DNA of 64,000 bases from Desulfobacteraceae bacterium (GTDB lineage Bacteria > Desulfobacterota > Desulfobacteria > Desulfobacterales > Desulfosarcinaceae). Below, in pieces: positions 1 through 10,437 of the stretch. Made by a program: the position numbers and the translations under genes. The notes under the pieces are model-generated. The model was not told where the DNA came from and searched no databases. It saw only the letters and a program-made list of their open reading frames with translations. The stretch is taken from assembly GCA_013003715.1 (NCBI GenBank), contig JABDIN010000029.1:1-64000 (forward strand), read 5' to 3'. Within the stretch, counting starts at the first letter, position 1. Every line of letters begins with the position of its first letter.

Positions 1-461
<461 letters not shown>

Positions 462-529
462 AATTATGCAAATGCTGTCTCCAGCAAATTTAACTAGGAC
501 CCAACTCTATTATTTCCGTCACTATTTAG

Positions 530-542
530 TTTTCAAAGATCA
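530..542 (-). promoter_or_regulatory. boxA-like antitermination element in the rRNA leader
   Basis: Read on the minus strand this is TGATCTTTGAAAA, about 70 nt before the 16S 5' end and inside the transcribed leader. It resembles the boxA sequences (core CTTT followed by an A-rich end) that recruit NusB/S10 in bacterial rRNA operons. The match is partial, so the assignment rests mostly on position. Confidence 0.4.
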
Positions 543-604
543 AGCTTTTAAACTGTATTGTGAGCACTTCTATTTTCTTCTCATGCCCAAAAAGACAAAA
601 CTTA

Positions 605-632
605 ACTATACTATTTAGACTGTCCTTGTCAA
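605..632 (-). promoter_or_regulatory. rRNA operon promoter P2
   Basis: On the minus strand a perfect -35 box TTGACA (632 to 627) is followed after 16 nt by TATAGT (610 to 605). An A-rich stretch at about 633-660 on the minus strand is in the right place for an UP element. Initiation would fall near 598 and give a leader of about 135 nt before 16S. Confidence 0.75.
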
Positions 633-706
633 CACATTTTTTTCTTCAACGATCAACATTTTTAAGAACATGGCACTTTCTCTTTTGAAAAGAGGAAAGC
701 ACTTTA

Positions 707-733
707 ACTATCTAAAAGTTAAATTGATGTCAA
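707..733 (-). promoter_or_regulatory. possible upstream rRNA promoter P1
   Basis: A second perfect TTGACA on the minus strand (733 to 728) has GATAGT 15 nt downstream (712 to 707), or TAGTTA at 17 nt spacing. Both candidate -10 regions in this leader read ATAGTTAA, as if the promoter had been duplicated. A hairpin (arms about 677-687 and 689-700) lies between P1 and P2. The -10 match is weaker than that of P2. Confidence 0.4.
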
Positions 734-739
734 GCTTTT

Positions 740-1213
740 TGTTAGCAAAATTTCTGTCAGGATAAGCGATATTTACAGTGCGGTTAACTGAGGCAGCAAT
801 ATTAATTTGCAATTCAACAGGTTGCCGGTAAGGTAGATATAATCCCACGATCATTGCGGTTCAGATTGACAGTTTTTTAATGAGCAATTCACTTGAAGAA
901 ACGAGTCGGGTTTTACACTCACCCCCATGGGATGTCAAATGTTTTTTAGCTTTTTATTCACATTTCCGGAAAACATTTTACTTCACCCCCCATGACTTTA
1001 GCTATCCAACTGATATAACTCATATATATACAAACCGCCACCGAACTTAAAGAACCCTTTTTTTATGGCCGCGGCCCCATTTGGCAACCCGGCATGTTCG
1101 GCATCCACCCCTTGTACTAATCCGGTCCAAGAAACCCCAGCAGCCGCAATTCCAGATATAGGAGATCCAACACCCCAATAAAAACACGTCTTCAATCGTG
1201 ATGCGATTTCATT
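740..1213. other. intergenic region between rny and the rRNA promoters
   Basis: No convincing gene was found. A 65-codon minus-strand frame (TTG start at 1195, stop near 998) has no recognisable domain and no clear ribosome binding site. Just beyond it two similar blocks occur on the minus strand: 995 to 976 and 930 to 911, each reading roughly CATGGGGG-GTGA-TAAAA, 65 bp apart. The first is followed by an ATG with a very short 12-codon frame. This could be a decayed gene, a leader peptide or an uncharacterised RNA; none of these can be proven by eye. Confidence 0.4.
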
Positions 1214-2776
1214 CTATTTATTGGCATGTTCCACTGCACGTGTCTCCCGGATCACGGTAACCTTTATTTGTCCGGGAAATGTCAAGGACTCTTCGATCTT
1301 TTTGGCGATGTCACGGCTTATCAAAATCGCCTCTTCATCAGATACCGTCTGGCTTTCGACAATTACCCTTAATTCTCTTCCGGCTTGAATAGCGTACGAG
1401 TTTTCGATTCCCTTAAAAGAATTGGCGATGGCCTCAAGATCTTCCAGGCGCCTGATATAGTTTTCAAGCAACTCCTTTCGTGCGCCGGGTCGTGCCCCGG
1501 ACAAACTGTCTGCCGCTTGAACCAGAAGGTCATATACACTTACCGGGGGAACATCTTCATGATGCGCTGTGATGGCATGGACCACTTTCTGATTTTCGCC
1601 GAATTTCTTGGCGAGTTTGGCACCGATCACAGCATGTGGCCCTTCAACTTCATGATCGATGGCTTTCCCGATATCATGAAGTAATCCCATCCGCTTGGCG
1701 AGTTTTTCTTTCAGGCCGAGTTCCGCTGCCATGATGCCGCATAACGCCCCCACTTCAACCGAATGCTGCAATACATTCTGGGCATAGCTGGTTCTGTATT
1801 TCAATCTGCCGATATACTTGATCAGCTCATTGTGAATACCATGGACGCCCAAATCAAAGGCGGCCTGTTCACCGGCTTCCTTGATGGCCACATCGATTTC
1901 CTGCTCCACTTTTTTAACGACATCTTCAATTCGAGCGGGATGTATTCGGCCATCCGAGATCAGTTTCATCAGAGATAGACGGGCAACCTCCCGGCGAACC
2001 GGATTAAATCCGGATAAAATAACGGCTTCGGGGGTATCATCGATAATCAGGTCTATTCCGGTAGCCGCTTCCAATGCACGTATATTTCGCCCTTCCCGGC
2101 CGATGATCCGGCCCTTCATTTCATCGCTGGGTAATTGAACAACGGAAACCGTTCTTTCCGCAATATAATCCCCGGCATAGCGCTGAATGGCGGTGGCAAT
2201 AATTTTTTTGGCCATTTTATCCGCCTGTTCCTTGGACTCATTCTCAATTCTTTTGATGAGTTTGGCACCTTCATACCGGGCTTCGTTTTCCATGGCCCGT
2301 AATAAAAGTTCCTTAGCTTGCTCCGCCGTCAGTGTTGAGATTTTTTCGAGTTGCCGTTTTTGTTCCGTTACCAATTCATCATATTTTTGTTCGTTGATCC
2401 TGACTTCATCCGCCTTTTGCTTGAGCTTACGTTCCGTGCGCCCAAGCTCCCGATCCTTGGTTTCAATCAGCTCGGTTTTACGATCGATATTTTCTTCCTT
2501 TTGAATCAGTCGTTTTTCATGCCTTTTCAGTTCGACACGTGTCTCCTTCGTTTCGGCATCAAACTCGGTCTTCATTTTGAAAAGTCGATCTTTAGCTTCA
2601 AGGTTGGCCTCTTTCAAGAGCGCCTGTGCCCGGTTTTCCGCATCTTTAACGATTCCCTGGGATTCAACTTTTATGTTTTTCAGCTTTTGCGACACCAAAA
2701 CAGTCTTAAGCCAATACGCACAAACCGAACCGGCCAGAAATCCGACACCTATGTAAATAGCTAAATATTCACTCAT
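1214..2776 (-). CDS. rny: Ribonuclease Y
   Basis: This is an endoribonuclease that starts mRNA decay at the membrane. The 520-aa protein matches the family length. It has one N-terminal membrane helix (about 4-22), a long charged coiled coil (about 25-200), a KH RNA-binding domain with the [11 protein letters not shown] motif (about 215-280) and an HD hydrolase domain whose HDIGK metal motif lies near residue 367. The ATG is preceded by GGGAGGTG. It lies downstream of 6S RNA and zapA on the same strand and is probably expressed with them. All key motifs are intact. Confidence 0.97.
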   Translation of the reverse strand: MSEYLAIYIGVGFLAGSVCAYWLKTVLVSQKLKNIKVESQGIVKDAENRAQALLKEANLEAKDRLFKMKTEFDAETKETRVELKRHEKRLIQKEENIDRKTELIETKDRELGRTERKLKQKADEVRINEQKYDELVTEQKRQLEKISTLTAEQAKELLLRAMENEARYEGAKLIKRIENESKEQADKMAKKIIATAIQRYAGDYIAERTVSVVQLPSDEMKGRIIGREGRNIRALEAATGIDLIIDDTPEAVILSGFNPVRREVARLSLMKLISDGRIHPARIEDVVKKVEQEIDVAIKEAGEQAAFDLGVHGIHNELIKYIGRLKYRTSYAQNVLQHSVEVGALCGIMAAELGLKEKLAKRMGLLHDIGKAIDHEVEGPHAVIGAKLAKKFGENQKVVHAITAHHEDVPPVSVYDLLVQAADSLSGARPGARKELLENYIRRLEDLEAIANSFKGIENSYAIQAGRELRVIVESQTVSDEEAILISRDIAKKIEESLTFPGQIKVTVIRETRAVEHANK

Positions 2777-2906
2777 TACACCTCCCGCTGGATGCTGTGT
2801 AGAATCAGTGGGGCTGAAAGCTGATGCTCGCTAATTCCGCTGCGCTGGTGCGAACATCAAATCAGCCCAAATGGTTATTGAACTCCGGTATAACCGGTGA
2901 ATCGGT

Positions 2907-2928
2907 GATTTTAACCTTGGTTAAAATC
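2907..2928. repeat. 10-bp inverted repeat between 6S RNA and rny
   Basis: GATTTTAACC and its exact reverse complement are separated by 2 nt. No T-run follows on the minus strand, so it is not a canonical terminator. It may be an operator or an RNA processing hairpin ahead of rny. A smaller repeat, CCGGT-ATA-ACCGG, sits directly beside it at 2885-2897. Confidence 0.5.
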
Positions 2929-3038
2929 AAACATGCATTATTGAGGTCAATGGAGAAAGATATTTGATGATATGAAGTAATGAGGAAGGTCTAAAAGGGA
3001 TGCTGCCGGACAATGATATCCGTAATGCGATTTTGTTT

Positions 3039-3216
3039 ACCCCCACCAATGTGCCGTGTTGGCAGGTCTTTGAACCTGACGAACGAGGTGGGCGCCTTAT
3101 AGTTTCTTTAGGCTTTTCTGTACGCGCAGAACCTGCTCACCAAAACCAGTGAAAGCTCCCGAAAATAAAGTGTTGGGTCAAAGCACATCTTCCAATCACG
3201 AGCACGGCAGGGGTGT
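3039..3216 (-). ncRNA. ssrS: 6S RNA (RNA polymerase-binding regulatory RNA)
   Basis: 6S RNA mimics an open promoter and sequesters housekeeping RNA polymerase. The evidence has three parts. First, long-range closing pairs: TGCCGTG (3209 to 3203) pairs with CACGGCA (3058 to 3052), and an outer CCCC pairs with GGGG near 3041-3044. Second, the internal segment GGTGAGCA, then GTTCTG-CGT-CAGAAAAGCCT, then a CACCT and a GGTTCAAAGACC-type hairpin follow the order of E. coli 6S (GGTGAGCA, GCTCGG-CGT-CCGAGAAGCCT, CACCT, GAACC). Third, the length is about 178 nt and the gene sits directly after zapA, the classic 6S location. The ends are approximate. Confidence 0.85.
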
Positions 3217-3362
3217 AATGTAATATCGCATTGACATCCTTTTTTGTTGGGGATTAAATAAGAATTTGCCGGTGTTGGTATCACACCACAGGCGACCGAA
3301 TTAAGTGTAATTAACATTGAAACAGTGGATATTAGCAATATTTCAGGTGAATAAACCATTTA

Positions 3363-3680
3363 TCACTGGTCCCTTGTATCCAGCAAGTTAATGAGTGAGT
3401 TGGATCGATCGCTGATATTTTTTAAGAGAGAGCGATACTTTTTCTGTATCTTAAGATAATCATTGGTAATGTTTAAAGCTGTCAAAATCAATACAGCACG
3501 CTTATCGACTTTTGTTACATCATCGCTGTATTGCGCTTCGATCCTTCCCACCTCTCTGGCAAAAAAATCCGCTACTGCTTTCGCCTCGGCTGCATTGTCT
3601 TCTACCTTGAAGGTAAAAGGATGCCCAAAAAGTTCTATGGTTACGAGTTGATCCAATGATAAAGGGGTACCTGGTTTCAT
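3363..3680 (-). CDS. zapA: Cell division protein ZapA
   Basis: The 105-aa protein fits the family length. ZapA binds and bundles FtsZ protofilaments at the division ring. The N-terminal half has the LFGHPFTFK strand pattern and the C-terminal half is a coiled-coil helix ending in a segment rich in polar residues. The start codon shares one base with the stop of the upstream zapB-like gene (TAATG), which implies translational coupling. 6S RNA follows, an association seen in many proteobacteria. Confidence 0.9.
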   Translation of the reverse strand: MKPGTPLSLDQLVTIELFGHPFTFKVEDNAAEAKAVADFFAREVGRIEAQYSDDVTKVDKRAVLILTALNITNDYLKIQKKYRSLLKNISDRSNSLINLLDTRDQ

Positions 3681-3949
3681 TAATGTCTTACATCAATCGC
3701 CTCGGCCGGAGATTCTGAAATCCCGTTTAGCCTTTCCATTAAACTGTCAATTCTTGATCTGATTAAAACCTTGACCTCATTATTCTTCTCTTCAGCCATT
3801 TCCAAATCGTGAAGTTGCGACTCAAGTTGCCGGTTTTTATCTTGAAGCTGTTTATTTGCAGCTTCAAGATTATGGTTAACCTCGATCAAAGTATTGATTT
3901 TCTTTTCAATTTCATCAAATTGATTTAGTAAAACGACTTTATCCGACAT
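3680..3949 (-). CDS. zapB: ZapB-like coiled-coil cell division protein
   Basis: This 89-aa protein is almost entirely heptad-patterned coiled coil (about residues 8-75), with Leu/Asn/Gln-rich repeats like ZapB. In E. coli ZapB is a cytosolic stabiliser of the Z-ring that interacts with ZapA. The identification rests on the coiled coil, the size and direct coupling to zapA; sequence conservation of ZapB is low. GAGGT lies just before the ATG. Confidence 0.7.
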   Translation of the reverse strand: MSDKVVLLNQFDEIEKKINTLIEVNHNLEAANKQLQDKNRQLESQLHDLEMAEEKNNEVKVLIRSRIDSLMERLNGISESPAEAIDVRH

Positions 3950-3972
3950 ACTACCTCATTATATTTTCTGTT

Positions 3973-4002
3973 AATATAGACTTTCAACCATTCCAAAGTC
4001 AA
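3973..4002 (-). promoter_or_regulatory. promoter of zapB-zapA-6S-rny
   Basis: On the minus strand TTGACT (4002 to 3997) and TATATT (3978 to 3973) are separated by 18 nt. The -35 box overlaps the stop codon of the upstream glmU-like gene. The 5' leader would be about 15-20 nt. Confidence 0.6.
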
Positions 4003-4754
4003 GATCTTTCACTTTGCCCACTTTTTATTATATTTTCAATCTGTTTCAATTCGTGCCGGCTATTGATTCCGGTTAATTCCAAGGGATCGGCAACAATAAT
4101 GGCACCCATGCCCAGACCTTCCCGATGGCCTATGGCGACAATATCGGTCAGATACATTTCTTTCTGGGCATTGTTGGCATCCAACTGGTCGATGGTGTGA
4201 TGCAAAGTGGTTTTATTCACACAATAAATGCCCGAATTAATAATTTTTATATTTTTCTGATCCGGTGTGGCATCCGCCTCTTCAACAATTCCCGTCAGTC
4301 GGCCGCGGCTGTCGCTGATAATTCTACCATAACCGGTGGGCTGATTTACTTCAACCGCTAAAACACTTAAATCATTCCCGCCTTCGATATGTTTTTCGAT
4401 GAATGCCTGCAGTGTCCGGACCCTGATAAGGGGAACGTCACCATATAATATGACGACATGCCGTTCCCCGGACGATAGGTATGGCAAGGCGCATTGAACG
4501 GCATGACCGGTCCCAAGTTGCTTCTCCTGTAAGGCGAATTTCGCCGCGTATTCCTGCAGTACGGTTTTTTTAACAATCTGTGCCTGGTGACCGACGACGA
4601 CAACTATGTTTTCACCGGCAAGCTGTTTAGCCGTTTCCATTACATACATGATCATGGGTCTGTTCAGTAGGGTATGTAATACCTTGGCCTTATCGGATTT
4701 CATCCTTGTGCCAAGTCCGGCGGCAAGGATAATGATTTCAATATCGATTTTCAT
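3999..4754 (-). CDS. GlmU-type nucleotidyltransferase without acetyltransferase domain
   Basis: This protein probably transfers UMP from UTP to a sugar 1-phosphate, as in the N-terminal half of GlmU. The LAAGLGTRMKSDKAKVLH signature occupies about residues 10-27. A GTGHAVQCA stretch and a YGDVPLI metal motif follow, with the family E-E-A-D region near 165. At 251 aa it stops where the left-handed beta-helix of full GlmU (about 455 aa) would begin. There is no sign of a frameshift: the stop is followed at once by the zap promoter. It could be a partner of a separate acetyltransferase or a paralogue with another sugar substrate. Confidence 0.85.
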   Translation of the reverse strand: MKIDIEIIILAAGLGTRMKSDKAKVLHTLLNRPMIMYVMETAKQLAGENIVVVVGHQAQIVKKTVLQEYAAKFALQEKQLGTGHAVQCALPYLSSGERHVVILYGDVPLIRVRTLQAFIEKHIEGGNDLSVLAVEVNQPTGYGRIISDSRGRLTGIVEEADATPDQKNIKIINSGIYCVNKTTLHHTIDQLDANNAQKEMYLTDIVAIGHREGLGMGAIIVADPLELTGINSRHELKQIENIIKSGQSERS

Positions 4755-4810
4755 CGCGTTTCCGATCTTTAATATGATGTGGATGAATTATGTACCCGGC
4801 GAATAAACCA

Positions 4811-4850
4811 TAAAAAAAGGGTAAACCCTGTAACACCGGGTTTACCCTTT
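4811..4850 (-). terminator. intrinsic terminator of the ATP synthase operon
   Basis: A 13-bp perfect stem (AAAGGGTAAACCC at 4816-4828 with its complement at 4838-4850) and a 9-nt loop are followed on the minus strand by a run of seven or more T (4818 to 4812). It sits 50 bp after atpC and separates the ATP synthase block from the glmU-like gene. Confidence 0.92.
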
Positions 4851-4901
4851 CGCAATCATTTCAACACGTCAATGAAGGATGATTATCGGAAAATTTCAAA
4901 C

Positions 4902-5309
4902 CTACCGGGTTTCGGCAATACTGATACGATGGATTGATCTTTCCAACGCCGCTTTCGCCCTGATAAAATCAACATCCTGCTCTTTACTGTCAAGCCTTTG
5001 CTGGGCACGCTGCATAGCGGCTTTTGCACGATCCAAATCAATGGATCTTCTTCTCTCCGCCGACTCGGCCAATACGGTGACTTTGTTGGGCAGCGCTTCA
5101 GCAAAACCGCCACTGATGAAAAGATACCTTTCCTTACCACTTGCATCGGTATAACGAAGGTGTCCAATTTTCAGCGTGGTCAAAAATGGTGTGTGACCTG
5201 AAAGGACACCAAATTCACCAAGGGATCCCGGAGCCATTACGATTTGGACGTCTTCGCTAACAACCGATTTTTCCGGAGTAACCACTTCAAGTAATATATT
5301 ATCAGCCAT
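4902..5309 (-). CDS. atpC: F1 ATP synthase epsilon subunit
   Basis: The 135-aa central-stalk subunit couples F1 to the c-ring and can inhibit hydrolysis. The N-terminal beta-sandwich has the LGVLSGHTPFLT-type motif (FGVLSGHTPFLT, about 33-44), and the C-terminal half is the two-helix hairpin. GAGAGGT precedes the ATG. It is the last gene of the block, 18 bp after atpD and just before the terminator. Confidence 0.96.
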   Translation of the reverse strand: MADNILLEVVTPEKSVVSEDVQIVMAPGSLGEFGVLSGHTPFLTTLKIGHLRYTDASGKERYLFISGGFAEALPNKVTVLAESAERRRSIDLDRAKAAMQRAQQRLDSKEQDVDFIRAKAALERSIHRISIAETR

Positions 5310-5327
5310 TTTATACCTCTCGGTTGG

Positions 5328-6743
<1,416 letters not shown>

Positions 6744-6783
6744 CTATTTTCCTCCTATGTAATTCGGTATACAGAATATAATA

Positions 6784-7674
6784 TTATCCTTTGAGAGCTT
6801 CGGCACCACCGACGATATCCATCAATTCAGCGGTAATGGCTGCCTGTCGGGCCTTATTGTAAATCATGGTGAGATTTTCCAGCATATCGTTGCAGGCTTT
6901 AGTGGCATTATCCATGGCCATCATACGTGCGGCGTGCTCGCTGGTGGAAGTTTCCAACAATGCCCGGTAAACTTGAACATAAACATTTCTGGGGAGCAGG
7001 TCTCCAAGCAACACCTCGGCACTGGGCTCACAAATGTGTTCTGCAAGGTATGGTGAATTATCGTCTGTCTCCTGATCGACTTTTTCGATGGGCGGAATCG
7101 GCAGCAATTGCGCCGATATCGGCACCTGCTTGGCCATGCTCATAAACTCCGAATAAATCACAAAGACTTCGTCATAGGAACCATCGAGAAATTTATCCAC
7201 CAATTTTCTACCGGAATTGCCGGCAATGCTGAAATTAAATGTGCCGCCGACAACACCAATATGCTCGTCAACTATATTTTGTTTGCTCTTTCTCGCCCAA
7301 TCCTTACCGCGTCTTCCAAAGCAAGTAAAGCTGACGTCCATCCCCTGTTGGGTTTTTTCTTCAAGTATCTTTTTTGCCTTATTGATCAAATTGGCGTTAA
7401 ACCCACCGCATAGCCCTCTGTCCGAAGTACATAGGACAATGTGTACCCTTTTTACATTTTCACGCGGCACCAATAACGGACTTGCCTCTTCACCGGCTTT
7501 TTCGGCAAGGCTGCCCAGTACTTCGGCAAATTTAGCGGCGTATGGCTTGAATGCATCTGAATTATTCTGGGCGCTTCTGAGCCGGGAGGCGGCCACCATG
7601 TTCATCGCCTTTGTGATCTGCTTTGTTTTCTTCACCGCGGCTATTTTAAGCTGAACTTCTTTTAATTGTGCCAT
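6784..7674 (-). CDS. atpG: F1 ATP synthase gamma subunit
   Basis: This is the rotor shaft of F1. The 296-aa protein has the conserved N-terminal helix (KKTKQITKAMNMVAASRL, about 15-32), the SDRGLCGGFNANL motif (about 83-96) and the C-terminal helix ending in ELMDIVGGAEAL. It lies 40 bp upstream of atpD. Confidence 0.98.
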   Translation of the reverse strand: MAQLKEVQLKIAAVKKTKQITKAMNMVAASRLRSAQNNSDAFKPYAAKFAEVLGSLAEKAGEEASPLLVPRENVKRVHIVLCTSDRGLCGGFNANLINKAKKILEEKTQQGMDVSFTCFGRRGKDWARKSKQNIVDEHIGVVGGTFNFSIAGNSGRKLVDKFLDGSYDEVFVIYSEFMSMAKQVPISAQLLPIPPIEKVDQETDDNSPYLAEHICEPSAEVLLGDLLPRNVYVQVYRALLETSTSEHAARMMAMDNATKACNDMLENLTMIYNKARQAAITAELMDIVGGAEALKG

Positions 7675-7695
7675 TACAGACCAACCCTTATCTAT

Positions 7696-7729
7696 TTAAA
7701 ATTCATTCCAGGTTAAAATTCATTCCAGG
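7696..7729. repeat. 17-bp perfect tandem duplication in the atpA-atpG spacer
   Basis: TTAAAATTCATTCCAGG occurs twice in a row (7696-7712 and 7713-7729). It lies in the 68-bp gap between two tightly organised ATP synthase genes and lengthens the spacer, upstream of the atpG ribosome binding site on the minus strand. It looks like a recent slippage duplication. Confidence 0.95.
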
Positions 7730-7742
7730 AAATGGCGCTTAA

Positions 7743-9260
7743 TTATTTGATGGTATCTTTAAAATCTTCGTCATAAGCTTCCAGGGCTTCCTTCATTTGT
7801 TTTTCCAGTTCACTGTCAATTTCCTGTTTTTCTTTCAGGCCGCTGAACACCTGGGGAAATCTTTCTTCAATGAACGGGTAAAGCCCGGCCTCGTATTTGG
7901 CAAGCACATCTGTCGGATATTTGTCGAGAAACCCCCTGTCACCTGCAAACAGAATGGTGACCTGCTTTTCCATTGAAAGGGGTTGATACTGGGGTTGTTT
8001 CAGGATTTCAACCAGGCGCTGGCCTCTGGTCAGCTGACGTTGGGTGGCGGCATCAAGATCGCTGCCGAATGCCGCGAAGGCTTCAAGCTGACGATACTGG
8101 GCCATGGCCAAGCGAAGCGTACCGGCCACCTGTTTCATCGCCTTGACCTGAGCGGAACCACCGACCCGGGATACGGAAAGGCCAACGTTGATGGCCGGAC
8201 GAATACCGGCAAAAAACAGACTGGGCTCAAGGTAGATCTGGCCGTCCGTGATCGAAATAACGTTTGTCGGGATGTATGCGGATACGTCTCCGGCTTGCGT
8301 TTCGATGATGGGCAATGCAGTCAGGGAACCTGCACCGAGTTCATCGCTGAGTTTCGCCGATCTTTCAAGCAGGCGCGAATGGTTGTAGAAAATGTCTCCG
8401 GGATATGCTTCCCGTCCGGGGGGACGTCTGAGCAGTAGTGAAACCTGCCGATAGGCTGCTGCCTGCTTGGAAAGGTCATCATATATGATAAGCGCATGCC
8501 TGCCGCTGTCACGGAAATATTCACCCATGGCGCATCCTGCATAGGGTGCAATGAATTGCAGGGTGGCCGGATCGCTGGCGCAGGCGGATACGATGGTAGT
8601 ATATTCCATGGCGCCGTGTTTTTCCAGAACAGCATGTACTTGAGCGACGGTGGATTTCTTCTGGCCGCAGGCAACATAGATGCAATATACGTCTGTTTCT
8701 TTTTGCGCAAGGATGGCATCAACGGCACAAGCGGTCTTCCCAATCTGACGATCGCCGATGATCAACTCACGTTGACCTTTTCCGACCGGTGTCATGGCAT
8801 CAACAGCCTTGAGGCCGGTATAGCAGGGCTCATGCACACTTTTTCTGGCGATAACACCCGGCGCGACCATTTCAACCCGCCGCGTCTCCTTGGCATCAAT
8901 CGGTCCCTTGCCATCAATCGGCAGGCCCGTGCCATCCACAACACGACCCAAAACGGCTTCACCAACCGGGACCTCTGCAATTCTGCCCGTACGCTTTACG
9001 ATGTCACCCTCTTTTATGTGAATATCCTCTCCCATAACAGCGATACCCACATTATCCTCTTCAAGGTTCAATACGAGACCGAGGATACCTCCGGGGAATT
9101 CGACGAGTTCCAAAGCCATTACTTTTTCCAAGCCGTATACCCTTGCGATACCGTCGCCAACCGACAAGACAACACCCGTTTCACTAAGTTCGACCTTCTT
9201 GTCGTAATCCGTAATCTGCTCTTTAATAATCTGACTTATTTCTTCGGCTTTTAATTCCAT
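7743..9260 (-). CDS. atpA: F1 ATP synthase alpha subunit
   Basis: This is the non-catalytic nucleotide-binding subunit alternating with beta. The 505-aa protein has the P-loop GDRQIGKTA (about 169-177), the VSRVGGSAQ signature and the [16 protein letters not shown] motif. Its start shares one base with the atpH stop (TAATG). GAGGGG lies upstream in the end of atpH. Confidence 0.99.
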   Translation of the reverse strand: MELKAEEISQIIKEQITDYDKKVELSETGVVLSVGDGIARVYGLEKVMALELVEFPGGILGLVLNLEEDNVGIAVMGEDIHIKEGDIVKRTGRIAEVPVGEAVLGRVVDGTGLPIDGKGPIDAKETRRVEMVAPGVIARKSVHEPCYTGLKAVDAMTPVGKGQRELIIGDRQIGKTACAVDAILAQKETDVYCIYVACGQKKSTVAQVHAVLEKHGAMEYTTIVSACASDPATLQFIAPYAGCAMGEYFRDSGRHALIIYDDLSKQAAAYRQVSLLLRRPPGREAYPGDIFYNHSRLLERSAKLSDELGAGSLTALPIIETQAGDVSAYIPTNVISITDGQIYLEPSLFFAGIRPAINVGLSVSRVGGSAQVKAMKQVAGTLRLAMAQYRQLEAFAAFGSDLDAATQRQLTRGQRLVEILKQPQYQPLSMEKQVTILFAGDRGFLDKYPTDVLAKYEAGLYPFIEERFPQVFSGLKEKQEIDSELEKQMKEALEAYDEDFKDTIK

Positions 9261-9811
9261 TAGACTCTCTCACCCCTCTTTAATGATTCTTTCATATTCA
9301 ATAACTGTGTCTTAATGCTTCCGTCTAATACCAGGTCACCTATTCGGGTAACGATTCCCCCAATTAGTCCCGGGTCTTGTTCAACATCAAGCTTAACGTC
9401 CTTGCCGGTTTTTTTGGACAACGCGGCGCGGATCTTTTCAACGGTTTCGGATGAAAGTTCATTGGCCGAAACCAGGCTGGCGCGCGCAACACCTTTGAGC
9501 TCATCAGCCAGCTTCAGATAAAAATCATTGATGTTCTTTAAAAATCCGATCCTGCCCTTGTCAAAAAGCAGAATTAGAAATGATTTCATGACTTTGGAAA
9601 GTTTTAAGCGGTCTATAACCTGTTCCAGCACCATCCGCCGCCCGCCTGCATTGTACAACGGATTGCCAATGGCCTGTTGAAGACCCCGCTCTTTTTCAAG
9701 CAACTCGGAAAACCCGTTGAGTTCGTCTCTGTAGACCTGGGTTTGTCCGTCTTCTTTTCCTATCAGCAGGAGAGCCTTGGCATATCGTCTTGCTATCGCC
9801 ATATTCTTCAT
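9260..9811 (-). CDS. atpH: F1 ATP synthase delta subunit
   Basis: The 183-aa subunit joins the top of F1 to the peripheral stalk. The N-terminal helical bundle begins [12 protein letters not shown], and the C-terminal part carries [25 protein letters not shown]-like residues, the family signature. It is coupled by TAATG overlaps on both sides, to atpF upstream and atpA downstream. Confidence 0.97.
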   Translation of the reverse strand: MKNMAIARRYAKALLLIGKEDGQTQVYRDELNGFSELLEKERGLQQAIGNPLYNAGGRRMVLEQVIDRLKLSKVMKSFLILLFDKGRIGFLKNINDFYLKLADELKGVARASLVSANELSSETVEKIRAALSKKTGKDVKLDVEQDPGLIGGIVTRIGDLVLDGSIKTQLLNMKESLKRGERV

Positions 9812-10437
9812 TATGACACCACCTTCTCTAAGTATTCATCCACAAGCCGTTCCTGATCATCAGCAGAAATTTTCTCTTTTATCAACAATTCTGCCTTGGC
9901 CATCGCTTTTTCCATAATATCGGCCTGCAATATAATTTTTGCCTGCTTGAATTCGTGTTCGATGTTTTTCTTTGCCTGCTCTTCAAGCTTTTCCGCCGAT
10001 GCCTCAGCCTCTTTAAGGATTCTTTCCTTAGCCTGCTCGCCCTGCTTTATATATTCGGCGATGATGGATTCAGTCTCTTTTTCCAGATTGGCCAGTTTAT
10101 CGTTATAGTCGGCCAAATTCTTTTCCGCGTCGGCTTTTTTCGCCTCCAAGTCCTCCAATTGTTCCCTTATCCCCTTGATCCGGTCACCCAAGGCCTGGGA
10201 TGCCGGTTTTCGAAGCAGAAAAAACAGGACTAAAGCGAGTACCACAAAATTCATCACCCGGTAGGTGTCTTCCGTTACCCACCCTTTGGATTCCGCACCA
10301 TGCCCGCCGCCGTGATCGTCACCGCCGGAAGCTGCGCCCGCCAAACCACCGGACAACACGGTTACAAGACCGATACATAAAACAACAACAACCAATGACT
10401 TCGGATTGAATATCCTGAATAGACCAGGAGATTTCAT
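9811..10437 (-). CDS. atpF: F0 ATP synthase b subunit with N-terminal extension
   Basis: The 208-aa peripheral-stalk subunit is longer than E. coli b (156 aa). Residues about 15-36 form a hydrophobic, signal-like segment ending in an Ala/Gly-rich stretch. A His/Gly-rich segment (DDHGGGHG, about 41-48) and then the usual membrane helix (about 62-80) follow, and after it a long charged coiled coil. The extension may be a cleaved signal peptide or a second membrane helix. It is coupled to both neighbours by TAATG. Confidence 0.93.
   Translation of the reverse strand: MKSPGLFRIFNPKSLVVVVLCIGLVTVLSGGLAGAASGGDDHGGGHGAESKGWVTEDTYRVMNFVVLALVLFFLLRKPASQALGDRIKGIREQLEDLEAKKADAEKNLADYNDKLANLEKETESIIAEYIKQGEQAKERILKEAEASAEKLEEQAKKNIEHEFKQAKIILQADIMEKAMAKAELLIKEKISADDQERLVDEYLEKVVS

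Noticed and set aside
998-1195. 65-aa minus-strand frame after rny
   Set aside because: TTG start, no ribosome binding site, no recognised domain; kept only as part of the intergenic description.
3108-3359. 83-aa minus-strand frame between zapA and rny
   Set aside because: It covers the 6S RNA gene, and the translation has no protein-family character.
8496-9254. 252-aa plus-strand frame
   Set aside because: Antisense shadow of atpA, whose motifs are complete.
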